Assembly: GCA_946122785.1 (NCBI GenBank)
Contig: CAMGYJ010000009.1
Location: 23,037,633-23,101,632 of the forward strand
DNA length: 64,000 bases
Source: Linum tenue
Lineage: Eukaryota > Streptophyta > Magnoliopsida > Malpighiales > Linaceae
Direction: 5' to 3'
The position numbers and the translations under genes were made by a program. The notes below the pieces were generated by a model. It did no database searches. It was not told the DNA's origin and saw nothing but the letters and a program-made list of their open reading frames with translations. How positions within the stretch are numbered: position 1 is the stretch's first letter; every line of letters begins with the position of its first letter. Of this stretch, positions 1 to 10,381 are shown one piece after another.

Positions 1-1155
1 GACGAGGGAGAAACGAAGCATTAAACAGAGGCTGAGCAAGCTGCACGGGCAGACCAGGGAGGCGCACGGCCGTGCAACATATAATTCTGGCCGTGCGCTC
101 TCTGCCGAGGCCTTGCACGGGCAAAATCCAGCCTTGCACGGCCGTGCACCTGGCCGTGCAAGATGGCTGAGATCGATTAAGTGAAACGGTGCGTTTTGAG
201 GGTGCACGGCCAGAATGGTGTTGTGCACGGCCGTGCACCTGGCCGTGCAACTCGGGGAAGCCTGTTTTTCAGCCTAATCCGAGCCAAAAGGGGGGAGAGC
301 TGGGTTTTGGATCCCAAACACCCAAGGGACGAACCCTAGAGAGAGAGAGCGACTTGGAAACATTCTTGGAGCTATTTTGGAGGATTTCTTCGCCATTGGA
401 GCTCGGGAATCAAGCTTGGAGATGGAGATTGAAGATCTAGATCAGATTTCTGCAGTCTCTCTCTTCTCTATGGAGTAACTTCCCTTCACTTAGGTTTTGA
501 GGAACCCTAGTTCCATGAGTTAGGATCTTTCTTGTATGAAGTTTTGGATGCTTTATTGTTTGATTATAATCGATTGAGGCATGATTTATTGAGTCAATTG
601 AATCTTGATCAAATTCTCTTGATTTCTGCTTTAACCTATGATAGATAGAATCTGATTAGGTTAAGAGAGCGTCCTTGATTGATAGTGGTGAATTGGTTAT
701 ACGAGAGTTAGTCAATCTACTGCTTTGTACTGGAATCCAATTCCGGTAGTGGAGTTCTGTGTTCATAGCCTCAGCTTTCTATCCTGGTGAAGACTAGTCG
801 TCTGCCGGGTAGTTGGACTGAGAGGGCTTGGTCAGCTTAAGAGATTCCAAGCTAATTTAGGATCTTCCGCAGTTTAATCAACAGTAGATCAACCAAAGGT
901 AATTGCAACTTGGACCTAATTGAGGAGCTAGGGGGAATCATACCTAAGTGAGTTCCCAACTTGTAATTAGTAGAGTAGTCAGTAGAGTAGTTTATCAATC
1001 AATCCTTAATCTAGTTTGCTAGATAATGAACTGAAGCTGAGTAATAGTAAATCTATAGACCCGTGGATTCGATATTTATTACTTGTGCCACTATACTGCA
1101 GTCCCTTTCATTGGTTACACTTGGCCATTGTTAGGTGTTGTGTTTTAGCGTGTCA
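1..1155 (+). mobile_element. LTR A, partial (cut by window start)
   Basis: This is the 3' two thirds of a long terminal repeat in plus orientation. It aligns along its length with the Athila-type LTRs of element B: the GACGAGGGAGAAACGAA block at 1, the AACCCTAGAGAGAGAGAG block near 330, the CTCTATGGAGTA block near 465, and the TTGGCCATTGTTAGG block near 1122. It ends in TGTCA at 1151-1155. No primer-binding site follows, so it is a solo LTR or the downstream LTR of an element lying before the window. The short reading frames inside it are not genes. Confidence 0.8.
40..251. repeat. Palindromic word array of LTR A
   Basis: The block repeats the palindrome GCACGGCCGTGC and half-sites of it (GCACGGGC, GGCCGTGC) about ten times in 210 bp. 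At the same place LTR B carries a different palindrome around the same ACGGCCGT core, so the block is a variable module inside a conserved LTR. Its role is unknown; transcripts could fold into hairpins. Confidence 0.75.
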
Positions 1156-1187
1156 GTATGCAATTTTGGGTAATCCTTCTTTGGTTG

Positions 1188-1852
1188 TGACTCGCTATGA
1201 CACAACTCCTAACAATGGCCAAGTGGAACCAATGAAAGGGACTGCAGTATAGTGGCTCAAGTAATAAATATCGAATCCACGGGTCTCTAGAGTTACTATT
1301 ACTCAGCTTCAGTTCATTATCTAGCAAACTAGATTAAGATGGAAGAACTAAAACTACTCTAACAAACTACAGTTAAAGTTAATCTAATCACAGGTTGGGA
1401 ACTCACTTAGGTAGGATTCCCCCTAGCCACTAGCCAGATTAATGATTGATGATCTCTAACCTGTTTCACTTTCATTCACAATGCGGAGAATCCTTAACTA
1501 GACCTTGAGTCTCGACTAAAGGAACAAGGCCCTCTTGAGTCGATTGCCTAGAGGGACGTATCCTTCTCTAGAACAACCGATCAAGGCGTTCTGAACTAGA
1601 CTCCCTCTATCGAATGAGGTTATCAATCGATACAAAGCAGTGAATCAATCATAGACTAAAGCAATTGATCCACTACTATCAATCTATGGTGCTCTATTGA
1701 CCTAATCAGGTATTCGCTCTCATAAGATCAAAGCAGAATCAATAATCTCGACTAAAGCAGAATTGAATCGTGAAAACATGCATAGATTGAATATGAACTC
1801 AAGATTATCAAGTCAGAGTACTCATACAATCATCCAATCAAACAAACATAGC
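1188..1852 (-). mobile_element. LTR C, 3' part (solo LTR, interrupted)
   Basis: This is the reverse complement of the Athila-type LTR end. It starts TGACTCGCTATGACAC, matching the inverted end of LTR B. A 5-bp target duplication GGTTG lies at 1183-1187 and again at 10382-10386, just outside the other end of the LTR, so LTR C is a solo LTR of about 1.45 kb inserted in minus orientation. It is interrupted at 1848-1852 by element B. Only 32 bp (1156-1187) separate it from LTR A, so the two LTRs face each other as an inverted pair. Confidence 0.85.
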
Positions 1853-3412
1853 TGATAACATCGTATTTGCACGTGTTTTCACTCTGGTTTCCTGCCCATT
1901 TTGGCTCGAATTGATTGTTCCTTGGCCTATTTTACGCTAGGTTGTGTTGTTTTGTCGTATTTCAGGTCCTAGCAAGTAAGGAGGAGCATAGGCGCAAGTT
2001 TCAAGTCAATCAGAGATCAATTGACCATTCGGGAGAAGAAACTCGGGTATGACCTGAAGAAGAATGGATTTCTACCTCACTTTATGGACAAAGAATCATG
2101 CAAGCTTGTCATGAAAAGAAAGAGGACGAGACTACGAGCGTCTGGGTTCAAACGGCGACTGATTTGGAGTCCGGACGAGGGAGAAACGAAGCTTTGAACA
2201 GGATTTGAGACAGAATTACGGGCAGCCCCTGCCAAATTACGGCCGTAATTGGCCAGGGCATGCCCATAATTTATTGGCCGAGCCTTCTACCCAGAATTCC
2301 CTCGCGGTGATAAAATTACGGGCAAGACCCCAAGAATTACAGCCGTAATTCCCAAATTACTGGCGGTAATTGGGAAATTACGGGCGTAACTCCTCCTCCT
2401 GCAGCTTAAGTGAAACGTGCGTTTTGGTGTGAATTACGGCCAGGAAGTGATTACGGCCGTAATTCTGCCCGTAATTCGCCCAGAGTCGGGTTTTTGGAAG
2501 CAGATTCGAGCCAAGGAAGGGGAATTCGATTTTCTGGGCAAAAACAGAGTTTTAGAGAGAGAAAGAGCGAAGAACAAACCCTATGAGCTATTTTGGAGTG
2601 GATTTCTCATCATTGAAGCCCAGATTGCGTCCCTAGGAGTGAAGATTGACATCCCAGAGCAGATTTTCCTCATCTTTATGAGTATGACTACTCTGATTTC
2701 TGTTTTCTCTTCTCTCTCTATGGAGTAGAACCTTTCTCTCACTTGGGTATGAAGAACCCTAGTTCCTTGTGTTAGGGATTTGATTGTAATGACTTGGGAT
2801 GATATTACTGTTTGATTTTAATCGAATGATGCATGTTTACTGAATTGATTTGAGTCTGATCAGCTTTTCTCAATTTCTGCTGCAACCTGAGATAGATAGA
2901 ATCTGATTAGGTTGTTAGAGCCTCTTCATTCGATAGTAAGAGATTGGCTATACGAGAGTTAGCCAGTTTACTGCTTTGTACTGGAATTCAATTCCAGTAG
3001 TGGAGTTCTGTGTTCATAGCCTCAGCTTTCTATCCCGGTGAAGACTAGTCGTCTGCCGGGTAGTTAGACTGAGAGGGCTTGGTCAGCTTAAGAGATTCCA
3101 AGCTACTGTCGGATCTTCCGCAGTCTAATCAACAGTAAATCAACCCAGGGAATTGCAATTGAACCTAACTAAGGGGCTAGGGGGACTCAATCCCGAGTGA
3201 CTCTTGCCTGCTTTAGAAAACCGAACAACTTACTGCTTTCTTGTTGCTTTTACTTTTAACAACAATCACTCGAACTAGTTTGCTAGATAATAGAGAATCA
3301 CGGAGTAAGCAGTAGATCTAGACCCCGGGTTGATAATTAAACTTGCCTGTTACTACAGTCCCTTTCATTGGTTACGCTTGGCCATTGTTAGGTGTTGTGT
3401 TTTAGCGTGTCA
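1853..3412 (+). repeat. 5' LTR of element B
   Basis: The 1,560-bp LTR starts TGATAACATCG and ends GCGTGTCA. At about 2213-2480 it holds an array of AATTACGGCCGTAATT palindromes and half-sites. A TTTCAG followed by GTCCTAGCA near 1963 resembles an intron acceptor and is conserved in the related LTRs. Reading frames such as 2417-2728 recur identically in the 3' LTR and are not protein genes. Confidence 0.95.
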
Positions 3413-3418
3413 AGTTTT

Positions 3419-3436
3419 TGGCGCCGTTGCCGGGGA
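3419..3436 (+). other. Primer-binding site, tRNA-Asp
   Basis: TGGCGCCGTTGCCGGGGA lies 6 nt after the 5' LTR. It is complementary to the 3' end of plant tRNA-Asp, the usual primer of Athila/Tat elements. This fixes the orientation of element B and its lineage. Confidence 0.9.
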
Positions 3437-3556
3437 ACCCTCTAGGTTATTGGGGAAACGTGAGAATTTGTTACTCTAGCTTTTATTTACTGCATTTTAT
3501 TTCTTCCACCTGTGTGCCTTCACGGGTTGTTTCTTCTGATTGTGTGCAGGTAGTGC

Positions 3557-5816
3557 ATGACCCGTAGCCAGTCGGGAGATCTACTACCATTAGACCAGGA
3601 GCTTGAACGAACTTGTAGGAACTTCAAGCGGGCTCTAAAGGCGCGACTGGCTGTGGAGAAGGCGCTGTCACAGCTACAGATCGGAGAACAACAAAGTGAT
3701 CCCCGGGGAGCAGACCATGGGATCCTACTGGACCGCTAGGGCTGCGGACATGAGGTCCCCCATTCAACACCCTCAGGTCCCAGCCAACAACTTTGAGGTG
3801 AGCACCTCCGTGATCACCATGCTGCGCGGTTCATTAGTGTTCCGTGGTAAGGAGGGAGAGTGCCCTCGATCACATCTCAGGCGATTCCACGAGCTCATCG
3901 ATGGAATCAAGATCAATGGGGTACCAGCAGATGCCATCCAGCTCAGGTACTTCCCATTCACTCTGGAGGGGCAGGCCAAGGAGTGGCTAGACACTCGACC
4001 TGCGGGCTCCATCACCACGTTCGCCAACCTGGCGGACAAGTTCCTCACCCGCTACCATCCTCCATCCAAGACAGCTGACCTGCAGAAGCAAATTACACAT
4101 TTTGCTCAGGATGAGGATGAGACCATCAGGGATGCATGGGAGAGGTACAACAGTCTTTTCCTCAGGTGTCCCAATCATGGCTTCAACGATGCGTTCAAGG
4201 TGGGCACCTTCTATCACGCCCTCTTCCCGGAAGACAAGCAGCTGATCGATTCGGTTTGTGGCGGGAACATGCTGACCAAAACCCCGCCACAACTGAATCA
4301 ACTCTTTGAAGAGATGGCGGAGAATGGTTATGATTGGGGCACTGCCAGGAGATCGAGGAGAGCACCAGGCCGGGGTGTGCATGCTGTGGGCACCCAGTCA
4401 TCTGATTTGGTGCAGGTAGTATCGAAGCTGGTCTCAGCTTTCGATCATTCCGGGATGATTCCAGGGACCGGACAGCAGCAGGCGATGCTCTGCCAGTGGT
4501 GCGAGAGCACCCATCATATGGTGGAAGACTTCCAGGCGATGAAGGAATCGACCACACCCCAGGAGCAGGTGAACTTCATCAACAATGTCAGGCGCAATGA
4601 CCCCTACAGCAACACGTACAATGAGGGGTGGCGCCAGCATCCTAACTTCTCCTGGGCTAGGCCAAATCCCAGACCACCAGCTCCACAGGGACCACCGGGC
4701 TTCCAGAGGCCACCATATCATCCCAGACAGGGGCAATTCCAGCAGCCAGGTGCAGCCCCTGCTGCCCCAGTGCAGAATGATCAGATGGCTGAACTGCGGG
4801 ACTTGGTGGGTTCTCTCGCCAGTGTTAGTGCTCAGAAATTCAACACCTTTGAGCAGTTCATGGAGAAGGCCTCGGGTCAACTCCTGGCTCTGGAAGCTGG
4901 TCAGAGGAATACACAGGCTGTTTTGCAGGATATCCAGACCCAGCTGGGGAGCGTGGCCCAGGCAGTGGCTCAAAGGGCTCCTGGTACTCTACCAGCGCAG
5001 ACCATTCCTCACCCGCCGACCCCGAATGAGCGTTGCAATGCCATCATGACCAGGAGTGGCAAGATGACTGTTGATCCCCCTGCTCGGGAACCGGAGAGAG
5101 AAAGCCCTGTTGCAGCATCTCCAACGGTTGAACAGGAAGTAGAGAAGGAGGTTGAGGTGCCTGCACCTAAACCGCAACCAGTAGTGAAGGAGTATGTCCC
5201 TAAACTCCCTTTCCCTACTCGGTTGCACAAAGACAGGCTGGAAGGGGAGTTCGAGAACTTCATGGCCATGCTTAAGAAGCTGAATGTCCAAGTGCCCTTC
5301 CTGGAGGCACTAGCGCAAATGCCGAGGTATGCGAAGTTTCTGAAAGAGCTTCTCTCAAAGAAGCAGAAGCTGAGTGAGCTGGCCACTGTGGAGCTCAGCG
5401 AGGAGTGCTCAGCTATTCTGCAGAACAAGCTTCCGCAGAAGAAAAAGGACCCAGGTAGTTTTACTATCCCATGCTCTATTGATAAATTGCATGTAGAGAA
5501 GTCCTTGGCGGATTTAGGTGCTAGTATCAATGTTATGCCGTATAAATTGTTCATGAAACTAGGCCTAGGTGAACCCCGTGCTACTAGGATGACCCTTCAA
5601 TTAGCTGACAGATCTGTAGTGCATCCTAGGGGTATAGTGGAAGACCTTCTGGTTAAGGTTGGCAAATTCACATATCCTGTGGATTTTGTTATCCTGGACA
5701 TCAGTGAGGACACAGAAGTGCCTCTTATACTGGGAAGGCCTTTCCTGGCCACCGCCAAGGCTCTCATAGATGTGCATGATGGGACCTTAGTTTTGAGGAT
5801 GGCGAGGAGCGAATAA
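3557..5816 (+). pseudogene. gag: Athila-type gag plus aspartic protease (frameshifted)
   Basis: Gag is the structural protein of the retrotransposon particle and is followed here by the pepsin-like protease domain. The N-terminal part begins with ATG at 3557 in one frame (motif GDLLPLDQE). It passes near 3690-3700 into a second frame that stays open for about 700 residues. That frame shows the retrotransposon gag core typical of Athila (ANNFE, then NGVPADAIQLRYFPF and a WLDT...GSITT stretch), a degenerate zinc knuckle (CQWCESTHH), a proline/glutamine-rich linker and an aspartic protease with the DLGAS active-site variant near residue 605. A stop at 5814-5816 closes the frame just where pol would continue in the next frame, consistent with a 1-nt indel. 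Two frameshifts mean this copy is not functional. Confidence 0.88.
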
Positions 5817-6229
5817 CGTTTTCAGTTGCTAACACTATACCTGCTTCGTTACCTCTGCATGCTGTATCTCACCAGGAGCACGAGTCTGTCGTGTATCCTT
5901 CTGTGCTGCCTATTTTGCAGGACCCGCCTCTCACACCTTCCCCGCCACTCCGGACCACTCCATCATCCAAAGAACAGGTCAAGGAGGAGTGGCGGCCGAA
6001 ACTGCAGGCAGCTAAGCCTGCTCGAAAGAAAGTCGGAGACCACTATGAGCTGGTTCCGCCCCCACCTTGGCCATCCGAGTATTCACTCGCTTGCATCCTA
6101 CCGGATGGCCAAGTCGAGCTGGCAAATGCAGGTGGCCACATTCGTCGTGTACATGGCCACCATTTGAAGCTGTACCTCAAGAGCGATGTGGATCCGCTCT
6201 TGAGGGCACCTGATCCTACTCTTCTCTGA
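5817..6229 (+). pseudogene. Pol remnant: protease end joined to integrase C-terminus
   Basis: The frame is open from before 5816 to a stop at 6227-6229. It starts with residues that normally follow the Athila protease (ITFSVAN) and ends with an integrase-tail-like segment (VHGHHLKLYL). The roughly 3 kb encoding reverse transcriptase, RNase H and the integrase core is absent, so an internal deletion joins the protease border to the extreme C-terminus of the polyprotein. Assigning the tail to integrase rests on a short motif. Confidence 0.6.
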
Positions 6230-8013
6230 GCATCCATACTGGCGTCCAGCTAAAAGACGGTAAAGAAGCCCTTGTGGGGAGGCAACCCCACCAAGGTTTG
6301 TTTTTCTTTCGTTTGTTTTTGTCGGGTTGTCCACTTGGAACTATGGTTTCTATCACCCAGTGTGTTTTGGTGATGCTAGCCCCGCCGACTGGTCCACTTC
6401 CAGTCCCCCAGCAGTGTTCTTACCCGGTAACATCGTTCCCCTTATCTTTCCCTCTGCTCCATTGAAGGCAATGTCGTGCTTAAGTGTGGGGGGATGCTTT
6501 GTATCGGTTGGAATATTTATGATGGTGCTTGGAGCCTAGTCCGCTGTCCGAATCTCACGATTTGAGGGCTCCAAGTACTGCTGTTTGATCATATTGGCAC
6601 TGTGTTTTGATGGATGAATTGATTGGTTTTCGGATTAATGCATGACAACTTGTTTGCGACTAGGACAACCTATGATGAGGACTGAGCTGTGCAGTAGAAC
6701 GATGTAGGAGTTCAGTTTTTCGACTGTTTGCTTGCCAACTGTGACTTGATCTGACTTGATCTGATTACTTGTTCTTAACAGTCGTTTATGCATCTAGTTC
6801 AGGGTATCAGAATGTGAGATAGAGCATATAGGTAGCCATGTGAGATTTGAGCCTGCTCGTTTCTTTCTTGTGCGATAGATCCCTCTTCCATGATGTGTAG
6901 CATTCACGTTGTCACTAGCTAAGATGATGGGGGCATAGGATTAGCCCACGACCAAAATTGACTGTCCTGATGTGTCATATCCCCTAGTCAGCCCCTTTGA
7001 GCCGTGTGTTATCCTTTCTTTTGGTCTCTAACGAAAAAAATCACCCTTGTTGCATCTTTTAAAAGGTTCCATAGAGTGGTTTTTACATATTCTCTGCTGT
7101 TTCTGCTAAAGTCTATGTGAGTGTTGGAGGTAGTGCTTAAAAGTTGGGCAGGTGTTTGAAATTTGTGTAGAAGTGGTGGCTCTCTTAAGAAATGAAAAGA
7201 AAAATGAAAGTAAAACAAAGAAAAAAATTGAAAGCAAAAGAGAGCCACTACCAAAAATCTGAATAATGCCCATTAAGTAGTGTTTCTTAGCAGTCTGGCT
7301 TGGAAATGCTGATGTTTATGCCTCCTTCGCTCTTGTGCTCTTGAGATGTTGAGTATTGCAGAATAGCAGAAAGGGAATACCGGTTTGTTTGACTGTGATT
7401 GTGTGGGTTTGGGAATGTGGAACCTTTTGCTTTGAATACTTCCACCACCTAAAAGGTTTTTTCCCCATGTCCAAGACCCTAGCCAGTCATTTGAACCTGT
7501 GTCTAAGACCTCCTGATTAGTTAGTGATGACATTATGTATGTGAACTCTAGCATTTAGAGGCTGCCATCATGGTGAAGAGATGTTAGGGATTGAGAGAAA
7601 TAGCATGCGCATTTTTCGCATTAAATTGTCCTGACCCCACTGGTCGAGAGTGAGTGATTCATTTTCATATTCTCTATACTCTTGTACCCCGGTGAGGACC
7701 TAGATTGCTCGGTCTCTGTTCTGATGTCTTGAGTTGGATGCATGAGTTGACTGTTTTGAGTGAGTGGTCGAGTCAAGTCTTGGTTGGTTGGTGAACAGAA
7801 GGGAAACTCTTCCGTTGCTCGATTTTGCTGCACTCGAATGTCCTTTGTGGTGGTTGTCCAGGTTGCTATTAAAGTTGTTCATGTGTTGATGTTTGAAAAC
7901 CAGTTTGATTCACGTGTTCTGTGCCTTTATGACTTGTCCCCAATGTTGGTTGACTGAAATATGTGAGCTTACCTTGTGTAGTACTTGGTTTGCTTGGGGA
8001 CAAGCAAACAGTT
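6230..8013. other. Non-coding 3' internal region of element B
   Basis: About 1.8 kb lies between the pol stop and the polypurine tract. Complete Athila elements carry an env-like frame in this region; none is visible here. The only notable site is a second polypurine-tract-like motif at 6479-6495. Reading frames on the minus strand here (for example 7009-7254 and 7273-7554) look spurious. Confidence 0.6.
6479..6495 (+). promoter_or_regulatory. Internal polypurine-tract-like motif
   Basis: AAGTGTGGGGGGATG closely matches the true tract AAGTGTGGGGGAATT next to the 3' LTR, but lies 1.5 kb upstream. It could act as a second plus-strand primer or be left over from a rearrangement. Confidence 0.5.
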
Positions 8014-8028
8014 AAGTGTGGGGGAATT
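8014..8028 (+). promoter_or_regulatory. Polypurine tract of element B
   Basis: AAGTGTGGGGGAATT directly abuts the 3' LTR, which starts TG at 8029. It primes plus-strand DNA synthesis in LTR retrotransposons. Confidence 0.85.
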
Positions 8029-9588
8029 TGATAGCATCGTATTTGCACGTGTTTTCACTCTGGTTTCCTGCCCATTTTGGCTCGAATTGATTGTTTCTTG
8101 GCCTATTTTACACTAGGTTGTGTTGTTTTGTCGTATTTCAGGTCCTAGCAAGTAAGGAGGAGCATAGGCGCAAGTTTCAAGTCAATCAGAGATCAATTGA
8201 CCATTCGGGAGAAGAAACTCGGGTATGACCTGAAGAAGAATGGATTTCTACCTCACTTTATGGACAAAGAATCATGCAAGCTTGTCATGAAAAGAAAGAG
8301 GACGAGACTACGAGCGTCTGGGTTCAAACGGCGACTGATTTGGAGTCCGGACGAGGGAGAAACGAAGCTTTGAACAGGAGCGGAGACAGAATTACGGGCA
8401 GCCCCTGCCAAATTACGGCCGTAATTGGCCAGGGCATGCCCATAATTTATTGGCCGAGCCTTCTACCCAGAATTCCCTCGCGGTGATAAAATTACGGGCA
8501 AGACCCCAAGAATTACGGCCGTAATTCCCAAATTACTGGCGGTAATTGGGAAATTACGGGCGTAACTCCTCCTCCTGCAGCTTAAGTGAAACGTGCGTTT
8601 TGGTGTGAATTACGGGCAGGAAGTGATTACGGCCGTAATTCTGCCCGTAATTCGCCCAGAGTCGGGTTTTTGGAGGCAGATTCGAGCCAAGGAAGGGGAA
8701 TTCGATTTTCTGGGCAAAAACAGAGTTTTAGAGAGAGAAAGAGCGAAGAACAAACCCTATGAGCTATTTTGGAGTGGATTTCTCATCATTGAAGCCCAGA
8801 TTGCGTCCCTAGGAGTGAAGATTGACATCCCAGAGCAGATTTTCCTCATCTTTATGAGTATGACTACTCTGATTTCTGTTTTCTCTTCTCTCTCTATGGA
8901 GTAGAACCTTTCTCTCACTTGGGTATGAAGAACCCTAGTTCCTTGTGTTAGGGATTTGATTGTAATGACTTGGGATGATATTACTGTTTGATTTTAATCG
9001 AATGATGCATGTTTACTGAATTGATTTGAGTCTGATCAGCTTTTCTCAATTTCTGCTGCAACCTGAGATAGATAGAATCTGATTAGGTTGTTAGAGCCTC
9101 TTCATTCGATAGTAAGAGATTGGCTATACGAGAGTTAGCCAGTTTACTGCTTTGTACTGGAATTCAATTCCAGTAGTGGAGTTCTGTGTTCATAGCCTCA
9201 GCTTTCTATCCCGGTGAAGACTAGTCGTCTGCCGGGTAGTTAGACTGAGAGGGCTTGGTCAGCTTAAGAGATTCAAAGCTACTGTCGGATCTTCCGCAGT
9301 CTAATCAACAGTAAATCAACCCAGGGAATTGCAATTGAACCTAACTAAGGGGCTAAGGGGACTCAATCCCGAGTGACTCTTGCCTGCTTTAGAAAACCGA
9401 ACAACTTACTGCTTTCTTGTTGCTTTTACTTTTAACAACAATCACTCGAACTAGTTTGCTAGATAATAGAGAATCACGGAGTAAGCAGTAGATCTAGACC
9501 CCGGGTTGATAATTAAACTTGCCTGTTACTACAGTCCCTTTCATTGGTTACGCTTGGCCATTGTTAGGTGTTGTGTTTTAGCGTGTCA
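8029..9588 (+). repeat. 3' LTR of element B
   Basis: The 1,560-bp copy has the same length as the 5' LTR and about 11 substitutions, for example TGATAGCATCG against TGATAACATCG. The AATTACGGCCGTAATT array is at about 8389-8655. It is followed by the target duplication ATAGC at 9589-9593. Confidence 0.95.
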
Positions 9589-10381
9589 ATAGCTAGGGTT
9601 CCTCAAACCTAAGTGAAGGGAAGTTACTCCATAGAGAAGAGAGAGACTGCAGTAAGAATCTTCAGATGATCAGTCTTCAAGTCCGGGCTTGTTCCTCGAG
9701 CTTCCAAGGCAAAGAAATCCTCCAATTCCACTCCAAGAATGCCCTTAAATCGCCCTCTCTTTCTTTGGTTCGTCCCTTGGGTGTTTGGGATCCAAAACCT
9801 AGCTCTCTCTTGCAAAAACGCACAAAACAGGCTTTTAACAGCCTGCGTTCGCGATCCCCGGTCAAAATCCACTGTCGGGTATTTTAGGTCACGACCGGGG
9901 ATTTTTAAAAATGCAACGTCTAGAAACAGGGGAAAATCCCCTATCAAGGCCAAAAATCCCCTACCGGGGATTTTAGTGTCACGATAGGGCCCTCTTCTGT
10001 TTCTTAGAGAAGCTCGAAACCAATTTTCCCCTATCTTTGATTCTTCGTTTCTCCCTCGTTCGGACTCCAAATCAGGTGCCGTTTGATCCCAGATGCTCGT
10101 AGTCTCGTCCTCTTTCTTCTAATGACAAGATTACATGATTATATGGTCACAAAATGAGGTAGAAATCCATTCTTCTTCAAGTCATATTCTAGTTTCTTCC
10201 CCCGAGTCGCCAATTGATCTCCGATTGACTTGAAACTTGCGCCTACGCTTCACTTTATGTGCTAGGACCTGAAATGTGACAAAGGAACACAACCTAGCGT
10301 AAAATAGGCCAAAGAAGCGATAATTCAAGCTTAAACGATCAAGAAACAAAGGGGAAAACATGTGCAAATATCGAGTCATCA
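9589..10381 (-). mobile_element. LTR C, 5' part (continuation after element B)
   Basis: This is the reverse complement of the first half of the LTR. On the minus strand it begins TGATGACTCGATATTTGCAC, similar to the start of LTR B, and is bounded by the GGTTG duplication at 10382-10386. Its palindromic block (about 9835-9990) is built from CCCCGGT/ACCGGGG and AAAATCCCC words, unlike LTRs A and B. A 148-codon frame through it is a product of this repeat, not a gene. Confidence 0.85.

Larger units (their letters stand above)
1853..9588 (+). mobile_element. Athila-type Ty3/gypsy element B, internally deleted
   Basis: This LTR retrotransposon is flanked by a perfect 5-bp target duplication ATAGC (1848-1852 and 9589-9593). 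It has two 1,560-bp LTRs beginning TG and ending CA, a tRNA-Asp primer site, a gag-protease region, a short tail of pol and a polypurine tract. Reverse transcriptase, RNase H and most of integrase are missing, so it could only move with proteins supplied by another element. I count about 11 differences between the LTRs over 1,560 bp, which implies a recent insertion. It sits inside solo LTR C. Confidence 0.95.

Noticed and set aside
2417..2728. 103-codon frame inside the LTR, repeated at 8593-8904
   Set aside because: Present only because the two LTRs are copies; translates the palindromic array and leader.
7009..7882. Minus-strand frames in element B's 3' internal region
   Set aside because: Short, no domain, opposite to the element's transcription; no sign of an env-like gene.
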